From contig JAESIW010000137.1 in assembly GCA_016802295.1 (NCBI GenBank), positions 3,875,961 to 3,939,960 on the forward strand: 64,000 nt of DNA, given 5' to 3'. This DNA comes from Brachionus rotundiformis (lineage: Eukaryota; Rotifera; Eurotatoria; Ploima; Brachionidae). The notes below the pieces were generated by a model. It worked only from the letters and a program-made list of their open reading frames with translations, made no database searches and had not been told where the DNA came from. Both the position numbers and the translations under genes were made by a program. Below, piece after piece: positions 13,459 to 24,446 of the stretch (its first letter is position 1; the number at the start of each line of letters is the position of its first letter).

Positions 13459-16400
13459 TCAAGATTTGTTAACAAATTGTTGAATATACATGTTCTCAAT
13501 TTTATCATCAATCTCTTTAATCCTTGTGTATGCCTTGTTGGCGTGAACTAAAATCGAATCAAATTTTTGAATCAGATTATCATATCTAAAAATTTAAAAT
13601 AACAAATAAATAATTATCTCTTTGCCAAAGCTATTAATTTTACTTGTCCAAATTTTCATGGAGTCGATTCTCAATCTTCTTATTTTCCTCAATAAATTCA
13701 TTTGTTAAATATTGATGAAACATCTTATTTTCCCAGTCAATTAGTTTATTCTCTAGTCTATTATTCCTTAAATTCGATTCTAAGAAAACGATTAAACTTA
13801 AATTTTATCTTAAATTAAATCAAGCCTTACTAAATCCATTTCTAAATCTGAAAAAAAATTTGACCATTATTCTATGAATAAGGTGTGTCGAGTCACGATC
13901 TGGTTGCCAGCATCTGCGCAACAGAGGAGCCCATAACTTGATGAGATAGCCAAGGGGATAAAAGACAACAAATGGAGGAATTAGAATTGGCTTGTGAAAA
14001 TATTCATAGATAAGCAAGTATCGCTGGAATCTCCAAACCTTGTCAGATTCTTTTTGAATTTCTCCAATTGTATTACTGAAAATGGCAATTAAAAGATTCA
14101 CCATTAGAATGCTGATGAAAACTGTGTAAATTGTGTACAAAGCCAAGGCTACTTGAGACCCCTCTTTATCCACACAATCGTCCAAAGAGTATTCGTCTGT
14201 GATGACACGGATAGTTTTATTCACCTCACATGTATCAGCTTTTAATTGAAACAAGATTATAAGATAATAAGGAACTATTACTTAGTTACCTTCTAGGAGG
14301 GCATCAACGGTGTAATATTCTTGCGGGATTATAAAAAATGAGGGCAAGAAAAAATTTTTTAAAAGTGATAGACTTGGTGGAATGTTATGATAGTTTAAAG
14401 CATGATAAGATACTCCAAAAGCCATCAGAAAAGCCAAAGCTATGAATATAAAGTAAATGAGTTCTTTCATCATTTTTAAGATCATGATTAATTTTGGTCC
14501 CATAACTTTGACCGATATGTACAGGTGAAGATAATTTAAGAACCAAAAAATGAGATCAAGGCTGAGAATGATCCTTGATGCCTTGTAACATTCTGAACTA
14601 TTAGGAATAAAGCGCAGAATTATTCCAGCTATGAACAAAATAATTGCTATCGCATAAATTGTGTTCCACCAGTTGAGAATAAAAAATTTGCATTTTGTCC
14701 AAAATATTTTTGATTCAATTACATAAAACTAACAGAAATAATTTTAGTAAAAAAAACTTTTTAATTTAGTAATAAAAAAATCAAATTTTCAATTTTTCTA
14801 AAAATCAGAATTTTTTTTGACATGAATTTTGTCTTTTTATTAAGTATTAAAATATGTTCCCAGTCATGTCAATATTATAGTGAAACTAAATGTATTTTAA
14901 TAAATTAAATTAAGTAAATAACAAAGATATAAGAATTTTTTATCCAAAAAATGAAATATAGAAAAAAATTAACTTACATTATGCAGTCTTTCTATAAAAA
15001 TTGAAAATACCCAGATAATGAGCACAACCTGTATGGCGCTAATTTTAATTGAATGGCTCGTGGGAGACTGGTCCGAATTTTCAATAGAATAAAAATCACA
15101 CAACATAGCGTAACAAAATGATATCAAAAATATGAAATAAAAAATTTTATCGTATAAAAATTTAACAATAGGAGCTTGAAAAAAATTATACAATCGCGTA
15201 AAATAATTCCTTGGCTCTATTAGATTATTAATATCAATACGATTAATAATAAATCTTGAATCATCATATTTTTTATCAATCTTTTTTTCTTCATTTTCTA
15301 TTTCTTTAAAAAAGTTCCTGTTTGTCCGACCCCTGTAAATAAACTCTAGTGGAACAATTAACGGCATTACCAGAGAAATGGTCATCTAAAAATTTAAACT
15401 AAGATTCGTTGCATGTTTCGAGACAAAAGCTTACTTTGAAGAAACCATAATGTTTTGACAAATTACCATACCAAATTCTTTCCAGTAAATCCTGAACACA
15501 TCGATGGCTTATAAAGTTCATATCTTTGGCTAAATGTGCAATCTGCAAGCAAGTTGTATTTCCATACTCAGGTATGGTTCTAGTCAATAGTAAAAACGAT
15601 GCCTCTGGATTGTCTCTGTAAAATTTATCAATGAGTTTAATAGCTATTCCTTCGAATTCGGCAGCAAGATCTTCGTATTCACTTCTCTCATTTTCTTCCC
15701 GGTCTGCATATGATTTAAAAATTTTGGTAGCAAACAGACATCCAATTAGTTGATTCTATATTTTAAATAATTATCAAGAATTTATTTTAAAATAATGGAC
15801 ATTAGTTTGACAATTTTTCAATTGAACTCTAAAAATCGTCATCTTTTAATTAAATGAAAATAATCAAAATTAAACTAGCTGAAGTATTAAACAAAAATAT
15901 AATTATAATTTTTCATGCCATCCTTACCATGTTAAAAAATTTTACACGAGTTAAGGAGGAATTTAGTAAGGGCTATCAAATAATTTAAATCGATATAGTA
16001 GCTGTCTTTTTTAATTTGGTTTTTAATTAATCTATTGGTACCCAATTAATTGTTCATTAAGAAGTTGATTAAAAATGTGAAAATTTAATTAGTAGTTTAT
16101 ATAATATTAATAGTTAAGAATACATTATACTAATATACCAATACAAATTCCAATAGCATAAATCTGGCCATGAAAAGTCGTCAAACAATCTTTAAGAATA
16201 AATGTGAACTGTAGATAACTAAAAATTTAAACTTCTAAAAATGATTAGACACTTTACCAATTTAAAATCAAAACCAAATATTAACACTCAAATGGATAAC
16301 TAGTGAGTGATAAGTTCAAGTTATATTTTAATTAAAAATAGAAGTTAAATCATAAAAAATTGATAATTTTTTACTACTAAAATATATCTGGCTGAATGTT

Positions 16401-19400
16401 ACAAAACAAGCAAGAATTTTGACAAGATGCATTGGAAGATTATTAAAAATGTCTAGATCAGTCATAATCAAAATTTGACAATAAAAATATAAAAAGATAT
16501 AAAGTAAATTGAAAAAAGTTCCAAGAACTGTAAATGATGCAAGAAGTTTGATTTCTTTCAACTTTGGACTATATATTTGGTCATATTGAATTTAAGAACC
16601 AATATAACCAAATAAAACATGGATATTCATTACTAATTCTTATACTACATGAATAAAAATAAGCTTTTTTTTCACAAACAAAGAAAAAGTGTGCAGCTTA
16701 AAAAAAAATCTCCTTTTTTTCTCATGGTCAGGATCTAATTTTTTAATTAAAGGGCGAAATTTTAAAAGATTAAAAATTTGATAATTAAAATCGTTATCTT
16801 AACAAATGTCCACCAACACTTTCACTTGATCCACTTACCTTTCCTTCCTTTAAAAAAACTTTAGCTAGCCTGGGTTTTTTGGACAATATAGAGTAAATAA
16901 ACAAGTGAATATTTGGCTTATCACAAAAATCATCAATCTCCATTGATCTATGCCCTATACAATTCAAATAGTAAATCTCAATAAAATATATCAATAATCT
17001 TACTAAAACAAAATACATTCAAGTCAATATTTTCCTCTTTCTTTATAAGATAATCATAAAAATCAAATTGAAAAAATTGAGTTTATAAGAAAACCTGTCC
17101 AAATTCATCTGTTTGCTCAACGATTCTTCTTGAGTCCAAAAGTGTCAGCTTATCATAGGGATTTTTAAGGTATTCATTGCGGTAAAAGTTTTCAGAAAGG
17201 TGCTTAAGAACCAATCCGACATCTTTAAAGCGAATGAAAATTTCGTCCATGTAGATTTGTTTCTTTTTGCACGAAATCCGTGATGAATATTTGGAAAACT
17301 TTTTGTGAATATAAGCATTAAAAAATGAAGATTCGATTGGAATGTCATTGTAAAGCCTAAGCAGTAGTCGATAGGTAAGAAATTTTTTTAACTTTAGACC
17401 AAACTCAAGAAATTCTTTAACAAAATCTGGTCTGTCTTCATTTATGGCTTTGTACATGGCATTCTTCAGTAGACTTGCTTTTAGCAAATCGTTTTCAAGG
17501 ATGTACTTTTTAGCCACGTCAATTCGATTCCATTTGAGCGCCAAATGCAGTTGTTGTACCAAAAAATTCTGCTCATCTTGTTCATTTGGCTTTTTGTCTT
17601 TGAATTCTTTTGAGTTTTTGACCGCTTTAAGAACTGAGTGTAGAATAGCTTCATCCAATTCTATGCTACGCTCTGTCGAGTCTATTGAAAATGATCCTAA
17701 GAGATGAAAGTATTTTCGAACAAAAATATTTTTGATTGTCTGAACCATTTTGGCAAGCTCCGAGTCATTTTTTTTCTCTCCCCAAACTTCAGCACATCTT
17801 TTCTTTATTTCATTAAGGATGTTCTCATCTTTAAGTCTATGAAACAAATATCTATTAAATCTCCCATTACCAATCGAAAAACTAAAAAAACTTACAATTC
17901 TTGCTCTGGTTCAATATCATCTTTTTCTTTGGAAATCTTATCTTCAATAAAGCGATAAACAAACTTAATTGCAAAATTTAATAATTTTCGCTAATTATAA
18001 AAAGCTTATTTACTGATAAAATATTTGAGGCTCCTTCTGAATCTTTAATATCTAAGAACAAACATGGTGTCCCTTGCTTGCATGAATCTTCACACAATTT
18101 TAGAGTGTTGGGTCCACCACCTTTTGTTTCAAAATTAATTTATTAATCAATAGAATAAAATTTAATATATATTTTTTTTTAATTTGTTTATTTTAGTTAT
18201 TTAAGATATTAAGAAATGGTACTAGACATCAACTTTATTAATTTTGGAATTGTAATCAAATGTCCAAAAAATATACTTGATTAGCTTAATTTAACAATAA
18301 AAATAAAATTAAAAGTTTACCTATAACCAGTAAAACGGTGGGTATTTCATTAACATTTATTGACTTGGGATCAGTTATTAAGTCGAGAAGCTTTGCTCGG
18401 AATTCAAGCTCGCCACCATAGTTATTAAGATGTGCATTGTCAACCAGAATAAAATGTGTATGATTTGAATCCAAATAGGTTCCTCTATCCAATTCCAAAT
18501 ATTCTTTATGAGGATGGTTTTTGAATTCTTCTTCATTTCGAGTATAAACATTGCTCTCATTTGTCTTTTTTATAAGTAAATGGTTATTTTTTATTGTAGT
18601 CCAGTTGGCTATTCCTAGCAAAAATAATTTCCTTCGATTTTCAAAACGATTAGCTGACTCTTTGAAAGCCTCTCCAATTATCTTCATTATGCCTTCGTTA
18701 GTTCCGCCAGTCACTATCCATGCATCTTTTCATGCAAGTTTAAATAAATTAAATTTATATTAATTAAATAATTAGTATTTGAAAATTAGAATTTCAACTT
18801 GATAAATAAAAACTTATATTAAGAAAAAATTTGATCACTAGATAATTGATAGAAAAATTCTGATAAACAAAAAAATTAATCTTTAGCAAATGTCACATTT
18901 TTCCAGATTGGAAAGTTTGTACCTGTGCTTAATGCTGCTGATATAACTGCTCTTTTTAGAGCATTTTTGATACTGGCATTGATTTTGAAATTTTTGGCTC
19001 CACCAGTGATTGAAATTATAAGCTTAGGTTTATGCATTTTCCATACGTCGAATATAAATTTGACCATTTGGTCCAATGGGGTCCTGAAATCAACTCTTAC
19101 ATACTAAAAAAGGCTTAAATTTATTAAATGTTTAATTTCTCTCTCACAATATACTTTGGCATCGTTTCGATTTGAATCCTCGAATTTGAGCTCACCAAAG
19201 GCATCAGTTGGCTCATCAGCAATTGTGTGCTTCTTGTAGTCCCACTCTATGGGGTGGTTTTCTGTCTTGTTTTGGTACGCCCTTTGCACTAACTGGTGAT
19301 GCAAATGCAGTGGAAGTCCGCAATTACATCTTTTGACATATTAAGCTTAACTATTAAACATTCAAAATACTTACATGTCTTTTCCATCTTTACTCAATTT

Positions 19401-19511
19401 CAACACAAAGCAATTGCATCTAGCTTTTTTCAGGTTAAAGGTATCTATTAACTCATTTGAAGCAGTAAAATCAATAGAATCAATATGGGTTAGAACAAAT
19501 TTTTGACTCAT
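13459..19511 (-). CDS. TRPM-family cation channel, 14 exons
   Basis: Exons in transcript order: 19511-19375, 19329-19155, 19103-18923, 18725-18321, 18120-18014, 17963-17896, 17851-17095, 16937-16839, 15755-15435, 15385-14978, 14728-14290, 14238-13831, 13779-13644, 13585-13459. All phases agree and give 1,255 aa. The N-terminus is the TRPM homology region: CNCG, then SITGGAKNF and IVTGGTNEGIMK (SLOG/LSDAT fold), then the MHR3 repeats (ALKWNRIDVAKKYIL). TM segments occupy about residues 750-1100. S6 and the TRP helix end in VWRFQRYLLIYEYFHKP, diagnostic of TRPM. A short coiled coil closes the protein. No kinase or NUDT9 domain follows. The pore segment reads SFFIIPQ where relatives have FGQ or FGE. 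Such channels form tetramers in the plasma membrane. The acceptor of exon 8 is the weakest call. Confidence 0.92.
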
Positions 19512-19581
19512 TTTTGATTAAAATAAAAAAAATTGAAATTTTTCAACATTTTATTTTAAATTGTCATAGAAACAGTAAAAT

Positions 19582-19857
19582 TTAGTATGAAACTGTCTGA
19601 CTTAATCCTTTCTTACCAAACAGAACTTTTTTCAATCGCTTGCGAAACGGAGTTTTGTAGTTTTTGATAGCGGCTTCCTTGATTTCCAAATCGGTGTAGC
19701 GGATACGGCTTTGTCTACACACTAAGAGCCATACAAGTATTGCATTCACAACCAATGCGCACAAAAATGAAATTAAGGCAAGAAGCTTAAACCAGGCCTC
19801 ACTCCCAAGCTGAACTTCCTTCATTCCAGCATCCGAATTAAACGCCAATCTTCTCAT
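19582..19857 (-). CDS. Small single-pass membrane protein, unidentified
   Basis: A 91-aa ORF starting at MRRLAFNSDAG (19857); the frame is open further upstream but without a better start. One clear transmembrane segment (FKLLALISFLCALVVNAILV, about residues 22-41) is followed by a basic cytosolic-type tail (RKRLKKVLFGKK). No family is recognised. Its stop lies only 70 bp before the TRPM start codon on the same strand. That gap contains AATAAA-type sequence but no AG dinucleotide, so there is no trans-splice acceptor there. It may be an independent gene with a shared promoter region, or an upstream cistron of the channel transcript. Confidence 0.55.
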   Translation of the reverse strand: MRRLAFNSDAGMKEVQLGSEAWFKLLALISFLCALVVNAILVWLLVCRQSRIRYTDLEIKEAAIKNYKTPFRKRLKKVLFGKKGLSQTVSY

Positions 19858-20799
19858 TTTTATTTTTATTTCATAAATAAAATTGATTAGCGCCTTATTT
19901 AGATTAATAGACAATTATTTAGCTCATTTTATTTAATAAAAAAATATTTTTATATGAAATCAAGAGTTTTTTCGAATTAGACTAGTTAGTATTATTTTTT
20001 TTTATTTTGTTTGATAAAATTATCATTCAAAAAAATTTCTCATCAAAAATAAAAATTGAAACATTTTTAAATAAGATAGGCGTTTTTTGATTTAATTCAT
20101 TCAATTTTTGTCATCAAAAATTGAACTGATTTTTTCTCTTTTATGACGCTTTTTTCCTATTTTTATGTCCAAATTAGCATTTTTTACCAAAAATATGCAA
20201 AATCTACTTCGCAAATACTTTTAAGCAAAAAAATTAATGTAACATTTTGTTAAAAAAACATCTTAAACATATTTAGCAAAAATGGTAAAACTAATACATA
20301 ATGTTTATTCTATTAAAAAATTAAGTTTTTATGGTAAAAATACAACAGTTTAATAATATACATTATTAATAATTATAATAATGTATATTATTAAATTTAA
20401 GATTATTTTAATAAATTTTATATATTGACAAACCTTAACGAATAAATATATTCAATTTTTTTAATTTTTGAAAATTTAATAAAATCTAAGACAAAAATTA
20501 AAACTTATTTATTTTAAAATAAGGGTCTAAAAATATACATTCTATTAATTGAGGCCATTATAATTTTTAAATATATTTTATAATTTAACACTAGCGGTTT
20601 TAAAAACCTATCTTTAAAAAATTTAGACTTGAGTATTATCTCAAAGAAATAAAGTTATCAAAATTTACTCAAAGAAACTTAAAATCAACTTGTAATACTT
20701 AAATTTTTTAATCATATTTTCAATAAATTTTTTCTATTTCTTTTGATATTTTAATTTGAAATTTTTGTAATTAATCAGCCGGACTTTCTAGTGTTAACA
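19858..20799. other. Divergent intergenic region
   Basis: A roughly 940 bp AT-rich gap between the small membrane-protein gene (-) and aspartylglucosaminidase (+). Both genes read away from it, so it should hold both promoters. A palindromic AT stretch near 20355-20395 is built from TATACATTATTAATAATTATA and its mirror. No coding frame was seen. Confidence 0.4.
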
Positions 20800-21870
20800 A
20801 TGTTCACTGCACCAAGTTCACTGCTTTTGGTATTAATTGGTTCAATAAATTTGTCCAATGGTCAAAAATCTAAAGACATTAATGCTGATAAAAATAACAA
20901 GCTATTTGGACAAATAAGCTACCCTCTGGTAATCAATACATGGCCATTTGTAAAAGCCACTGAAAAAGCGTGGCAAGTGTTACAGAAAACAGATGACCCT
21001 TTGACTAGTGTTGAGCAGGGATGTTCAGTCTGTGAAGAACTCAGATGCGATGGCACAGTAGGATGGGGTGGTTCACCAGATGAAAACGGTGAAACAACTT
21101 TGGACGCGCTAATTATGGACGGGCCGAGTCATGATGCTGGCTCAGTGGCTGGTTTAAAGCGCGTAAAAAATGCCATATCAGTTGCAAGAGCGGTCATGGA
21201 GCACACTAAGCACACTCTTTTGGTCGGCGATGCTGCCACTCAATTTGCAGTAGAAATGGGCTTTAAAGAGCAAAGTCTCACTCATCTTGATTCAGTCAGT
21301 CGTTATTTTAAATGGCTAAACAGCAGTTGTCAGCCCAATTTTAGACTTTCAGTCACACCAGATCCTTCAGCTAATTGTGGACCATATGAACCAATACAAC
21401 CAAACAAAAATAGAGATAAAACTAATTTAAATATAAATCAGAAATCACACGACACAATCGGAATGATTGCAGTCAATTCGCAGGGAGATATTGCCGTAGG
21501 AACATCTACTAATGGTGCAGCCCACAAAATACCAGGTCGCGTTGGGGACTCACCAATAATTGGAAGTGGAGCTTATGTTGATAATGATATTGGAGCAGCT
21601 TGTGGAACTGGCGATGGTGACATACTTATGAAATTTTTGCCATCGTATCAAACTGTCGAGTCTATGCGCACTGGTATGAGTCCAAGTGAAGCAACTGAGG
21701 ATTCTCTAAGAAGAATTATTAAAAAATATCCCCAATTTATGGGCGCAATTGTAGCTGTTGACAAAAGTGGGAATCATGGGGCTGCATGTCATGGTCTTAA
21801 TGAGTTTAAGTTTAGTTATGGAAGTCGAAAATCAAATGGAATCACTGTCCAAAGTGTAAGATGTATTTGA
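20800..21870 (+). CDS. AGA: N4-(beta-N-acetylglucosaminyl)-L-asparaginase (lysosomal)
   Basis: Single-exon gene of 356 aa, close to the usual 346 of vertebrate enzymes. It cleaves the GlcNAc-Asn bond in the last step of N-glycoprotein breakdown in lysosomes. A signal peptide (MFTAPSSLLLVLIGSINLSNG) fits lysosomal targeting. The N-terminal nucleophile motif SHDTIGM is present at 21445-21465; the precursor self-cleaves before Thr219, which becomes the catalytic residue. Also present are the GWGGSPDENGE substrate segment, MDGPSHDAGSVAGL, the GRVGDSPIIGSGAYVDN binding loop and GAACGTGDGD. All the expected landmarks are intact. I chose ATG 20800 over an upstream in-frame GTG. The lack of introns is unusual beside its neighbours but is not a defect. 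Confidence 0.96.
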   Translation: MFTAPSSLLLVLIGSINLSNGQKSKDINADKNNKLFGQISYPLVINTWPFVKATEKAWQVLQKTDDPLTSVEQGCSVCEELRCDGTVGWGGSPDENGETTLDALIMDGPSHDAGSVAGLKRVKNAISVARAVMEHTKHTLLVGDAATQFAVEMGFKEQSLTHLDSVSRYFKWLNSSCQPNFRLSVTPDPSANCGPYEPIQPNKNRDKTNLNINQKSHDTIGMIAVNSQGDIAVGTSTNGAAHKIPGRVGDSPIIGSGAYVDNDIGAACGTGDGDILMKFLPSYQTVESMRTGMSPSEATEDSLRRIIKKYPQFMGAIVAVDKSGNHGAACHGLNEFKFSYGSRKSNGITVQSVRCI

Positions 21871-22329
21871 AAAATTTTTAGGAGAAATTTTAACCAAAAT
21901 CAATTTTTTAAAATAAATTTTATTGTGTAAGACTTTTTTTGATATTTTGGACATTTTTGAATAAAAAAAGTTAATTATTGATTCAGAATGTAATATTAGA
22001 AGTAAAAATATTACATTATATTTTAATTTAGTAATAAAAAAGGCTTATCAATCGTTGTCAAAATTTTAAGATACTGTAAAATTTGGTACCAACGAACAGA
22101 ACATGGTCTGCCGATTAGTACAGAATCCTTACGCCTGCAGTCAGTTCTTTTAAATCTTAATTTTGAAAATAAAATTGATTCCCCAATGATCATTAAATAA
22201 TCATAAAATCTTGCATTTAAAGAACCATTTTAACATTTTAATATGAAAAGAGCGATTTTATAGATTCTGTTCTCTGAAGACTTGTACCAGATTTCACAGA
22301 ACATGGTCTTGTCATTTGGTGATATGATA
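21871..22329. other. 3' flank of AGA, no gene
   Basis: AT-rich sequence with AATAAA at about 21912. A short string CAGAACATGGTCT occurs at both 22098 and about 22300, and the 22080-22140 patch is less AT-rich. It probably belongs to the dispersed repeat that follows. Confidence 0.4.
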
Positions 22330-22525
22330 TGTACCGTATTCTCTCGTTCGATTATGCTGTACCACAAGTTAAAACACGTCTTTGGACCATGCACCAAAGT
22401 ACATCTCGCCCATGCTATAATGTTGTTAACTTTGAGCACATGCTCTAATAGCGTAATCACGCGTTTAGTTCCACATCAAACACTGAAAGCCCTAGTTTAA
22501 TGCATCATCAAGACTCGATTTTTAA
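22330..22525. repeat. Dispersed repeat, copy 1 (collinear)
   Basis: A GC-richer block of about 195 bp whose two halves are both repeated at 27780-28026. The left half contains CTCGTTCGATTATGCTG and TTTGGACCATGCACCAAAGT. The right half contains AGCGTAATCACGCGTTTAG and CATCAAGACTCGATTTTT. Read on the minus strand, the left half translates to LVHGPKTCFNLWYSIIERE and is matched by LVHGPKAFLNLWCSIIERG in copy 2, so the repeat may once have coded for protein. No transposase or reverse transcriptase motif was recognised, and a TGA stop is conserved upstream of that frame in both copies. Confidence 0.7.
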
Positions 22526-23487
22526 GTAAAAAATAAAAAATAATTTGTTTTTAATTATGGTGCAGCACCAAAGATTCAGAAATAAAAAAATAAAAAAATT
22601 CAAGTGTTGCGGCATTATTTTTATAAAAATTCATTAAAACAGACTAAAAAAATTTAAAAGATTAATAAATCAATTCTATTTAGAATTAATGACTAATTAA
22701 ACTGGGGTCTTTTTGGTTTTTGAACCTTTTTTTTGTTACATTAAATAAATTAATAGACCAATTTAATCATAAAATTTTTAGAATTATATGAGTTATTCAA
22801 TCGAATTAAATACATTGAATTAAAACGTCTTACATTTCATCTATAATTTTACTCAATTAAATAGATAATTATCTTAATTGAATATTTTTTTCTCAGAGAT
22901 TACTAATTAGATGTTCTTAATTTCTAATTTCCGATTAATTTTCTAGTTTCAATTAATATAAATAAAAGTAATGAATATTAATTTTTCAAAAAATTCAAAA
23001 TTATTTTATTTTGCATGGTTAAACTTTTAAAGAGCATAAATTAAACAAAATTATTCGGCACTTATTTAATTTATTTGCCTTTGAATACAGTCAATTTAAT
23101 TGAATATTTTTAATTTAAAAATTTTGGCTAGCATAATCAATTGAAGAAATCTAACAAATTTGAGGTGATAGGTTTTTAAAAATTAGTCCAAAAATTTCAA
23201 TGAATTTAATTATCAACATATGAAAAAAATATTAAGGTTTACAATATGGTATTTTTATTGATGTTAGAATAGTATTTATTGGTAAAAATAATTTTGTTAT
23301 TTTAAGACTGAAAATAATTTGGTCAACAACCATCAATAACAAATTAATTATTTAAGATTAGGATCAAGACTTAAAAGCAAATAAAATAAATTGAATAATT
23401 TCTACATCCTATTATCATACAATTAAGAAAAAGAATTAAAAGGAATTATATGAATGATTTAGACACGAAAATACACAAATCACTTAC

Positions 23488-23516
23488 ATCACCGAAAACA
23501 TCACTGATGCTGAACA
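23488..23516 (-). other. Possible 29-bp microexon
   Basis: On the minus strand a TTTAG acceptor precedes TGTTCAGCATCAGTGATG and the segment ends GGTGAT before a strong GTAAGT donor. It is bounded by AT-rich sequence. The composition is exon-like but the length is tiny. It lies 0.8 kb downstream of the short ORF at 24270-24446 on the same strand, so the two might belong to one gene. No other exon was found, so the call is weak. Confidence 0.2.
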
Positions 23517-24269
23517 CTAAAGGTAGAACCATTACGCAATTAAAATCTTAAAAACATTATTTCTTTTTAACTTAAATAATTAAATTTGATACAAGTATCT
23601 TGAAGACTTGTCAAAAGATGTTTTGTCAGCGTGCGTCGTAATTTTTAAGCTTTCCTCTCTTTAATTCTTATCTAATTTTAAATCTTCAACCCGAACAAAT
23701 ATTTTGATTTTTTCTAAAAAATATTATTTATTCAATAAAGAAAAAAAATAAATTCTAAACAATTGAGTAATTATTTTCATTCAAATAAAGCATTGATTTC
23801 TTATTCATTAGAATAGCTTATTAGTATTTTATTTAAATTCATGACTTGTTAATGTTAAAATTAATTTTCGCCAAAAGATCATATCAAAGTTAAAAATATC
23901 AATTTGGGACAAATTTTACGCAGTAGTAAGCCTTGAATGCTGGAAAATTTTAATTTCCTTATCAGATATTTATGGCTCAGATAATACTTGAGCACATAAA
24001 GTAAATATTTCTAGCTTAATCATTTCAAGACTTAACTTATTAAATTTTATTATCAGAAAAATTTTCTTCTAAGCTATGAGCTTTTGATGCCTTGATTAAT
24101 TTTTGTGTTTAGAATCGAGATTCATTTTTTTTAAATAGAACTTGGGGAAATGCTAAAATTATTTGGGTTTAAGTGACAAAAATGATAATAGTTTTAAGCT
24201 TTATCTCGAAACACGTAGTTGGTACAAGATATAAATACCATCTCGATAAACCATTATATTTTTTTTCTT

Positions 24270-24446
24270 TTAGTTCACCTCATCATTCAAACTAATAACT
24301 TGTTTCTTCCTGTGTTGATTGACAGTTTGGTTGACTAGGAAATAAATTTTGCCTTTTGCTGAACCGTGTTCTGAAAATTGTGCAGGCGTTAGGAATGTTA
24401 TTACGTGATGGTATTCATTATCTGAACCAAAGTGCGAACTAGTCAT
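24270..24446 (-). CDS. Short ORF (58 aa) or first exon, unidentified
   Basis: An ATG-initiated frame (MTSSHFGSDNEYHHVITF...) runs 58 codons to TAA, inside a patch clearly richer in GC than its flanks. A GAG|GTGAAC donor at 24279/24278 would instead make it a 56-codon first exon in phase 0. The composition is balanced and protein-like (polar N-terminus, then PAQFSEHGSAKGKIYFLVNQ). No signal peptide, TM segment or family was recognised. It could be a small protein, a first exon whose partners are far away, or a mobile-element remnant. Confidence 0.35.
   Translation of the reverse strand: MTSSHFGSDNEYHHVITFLTPAQFSEHGSAKGKIYFLVNQTVNQHRKKQVISLNDEVN

Noticed and set aside
16328..16561. 77-codon hydrophobic minus-strand frame inside a TRPM intron
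   Set aside because: It lies between two exons that join cleanly without it, and F/L/I/Y-rich frames arise freely in this AT-rich sequence. It matches no TRPM segment.
22330..22525. tRNA-derived SINE suggested by GTTCGATTA (B-box-like)
   Set aside because: No A box at the right distance and no A-rich or T-run end; the conserved minus-strand frame fits former coding sequence better.
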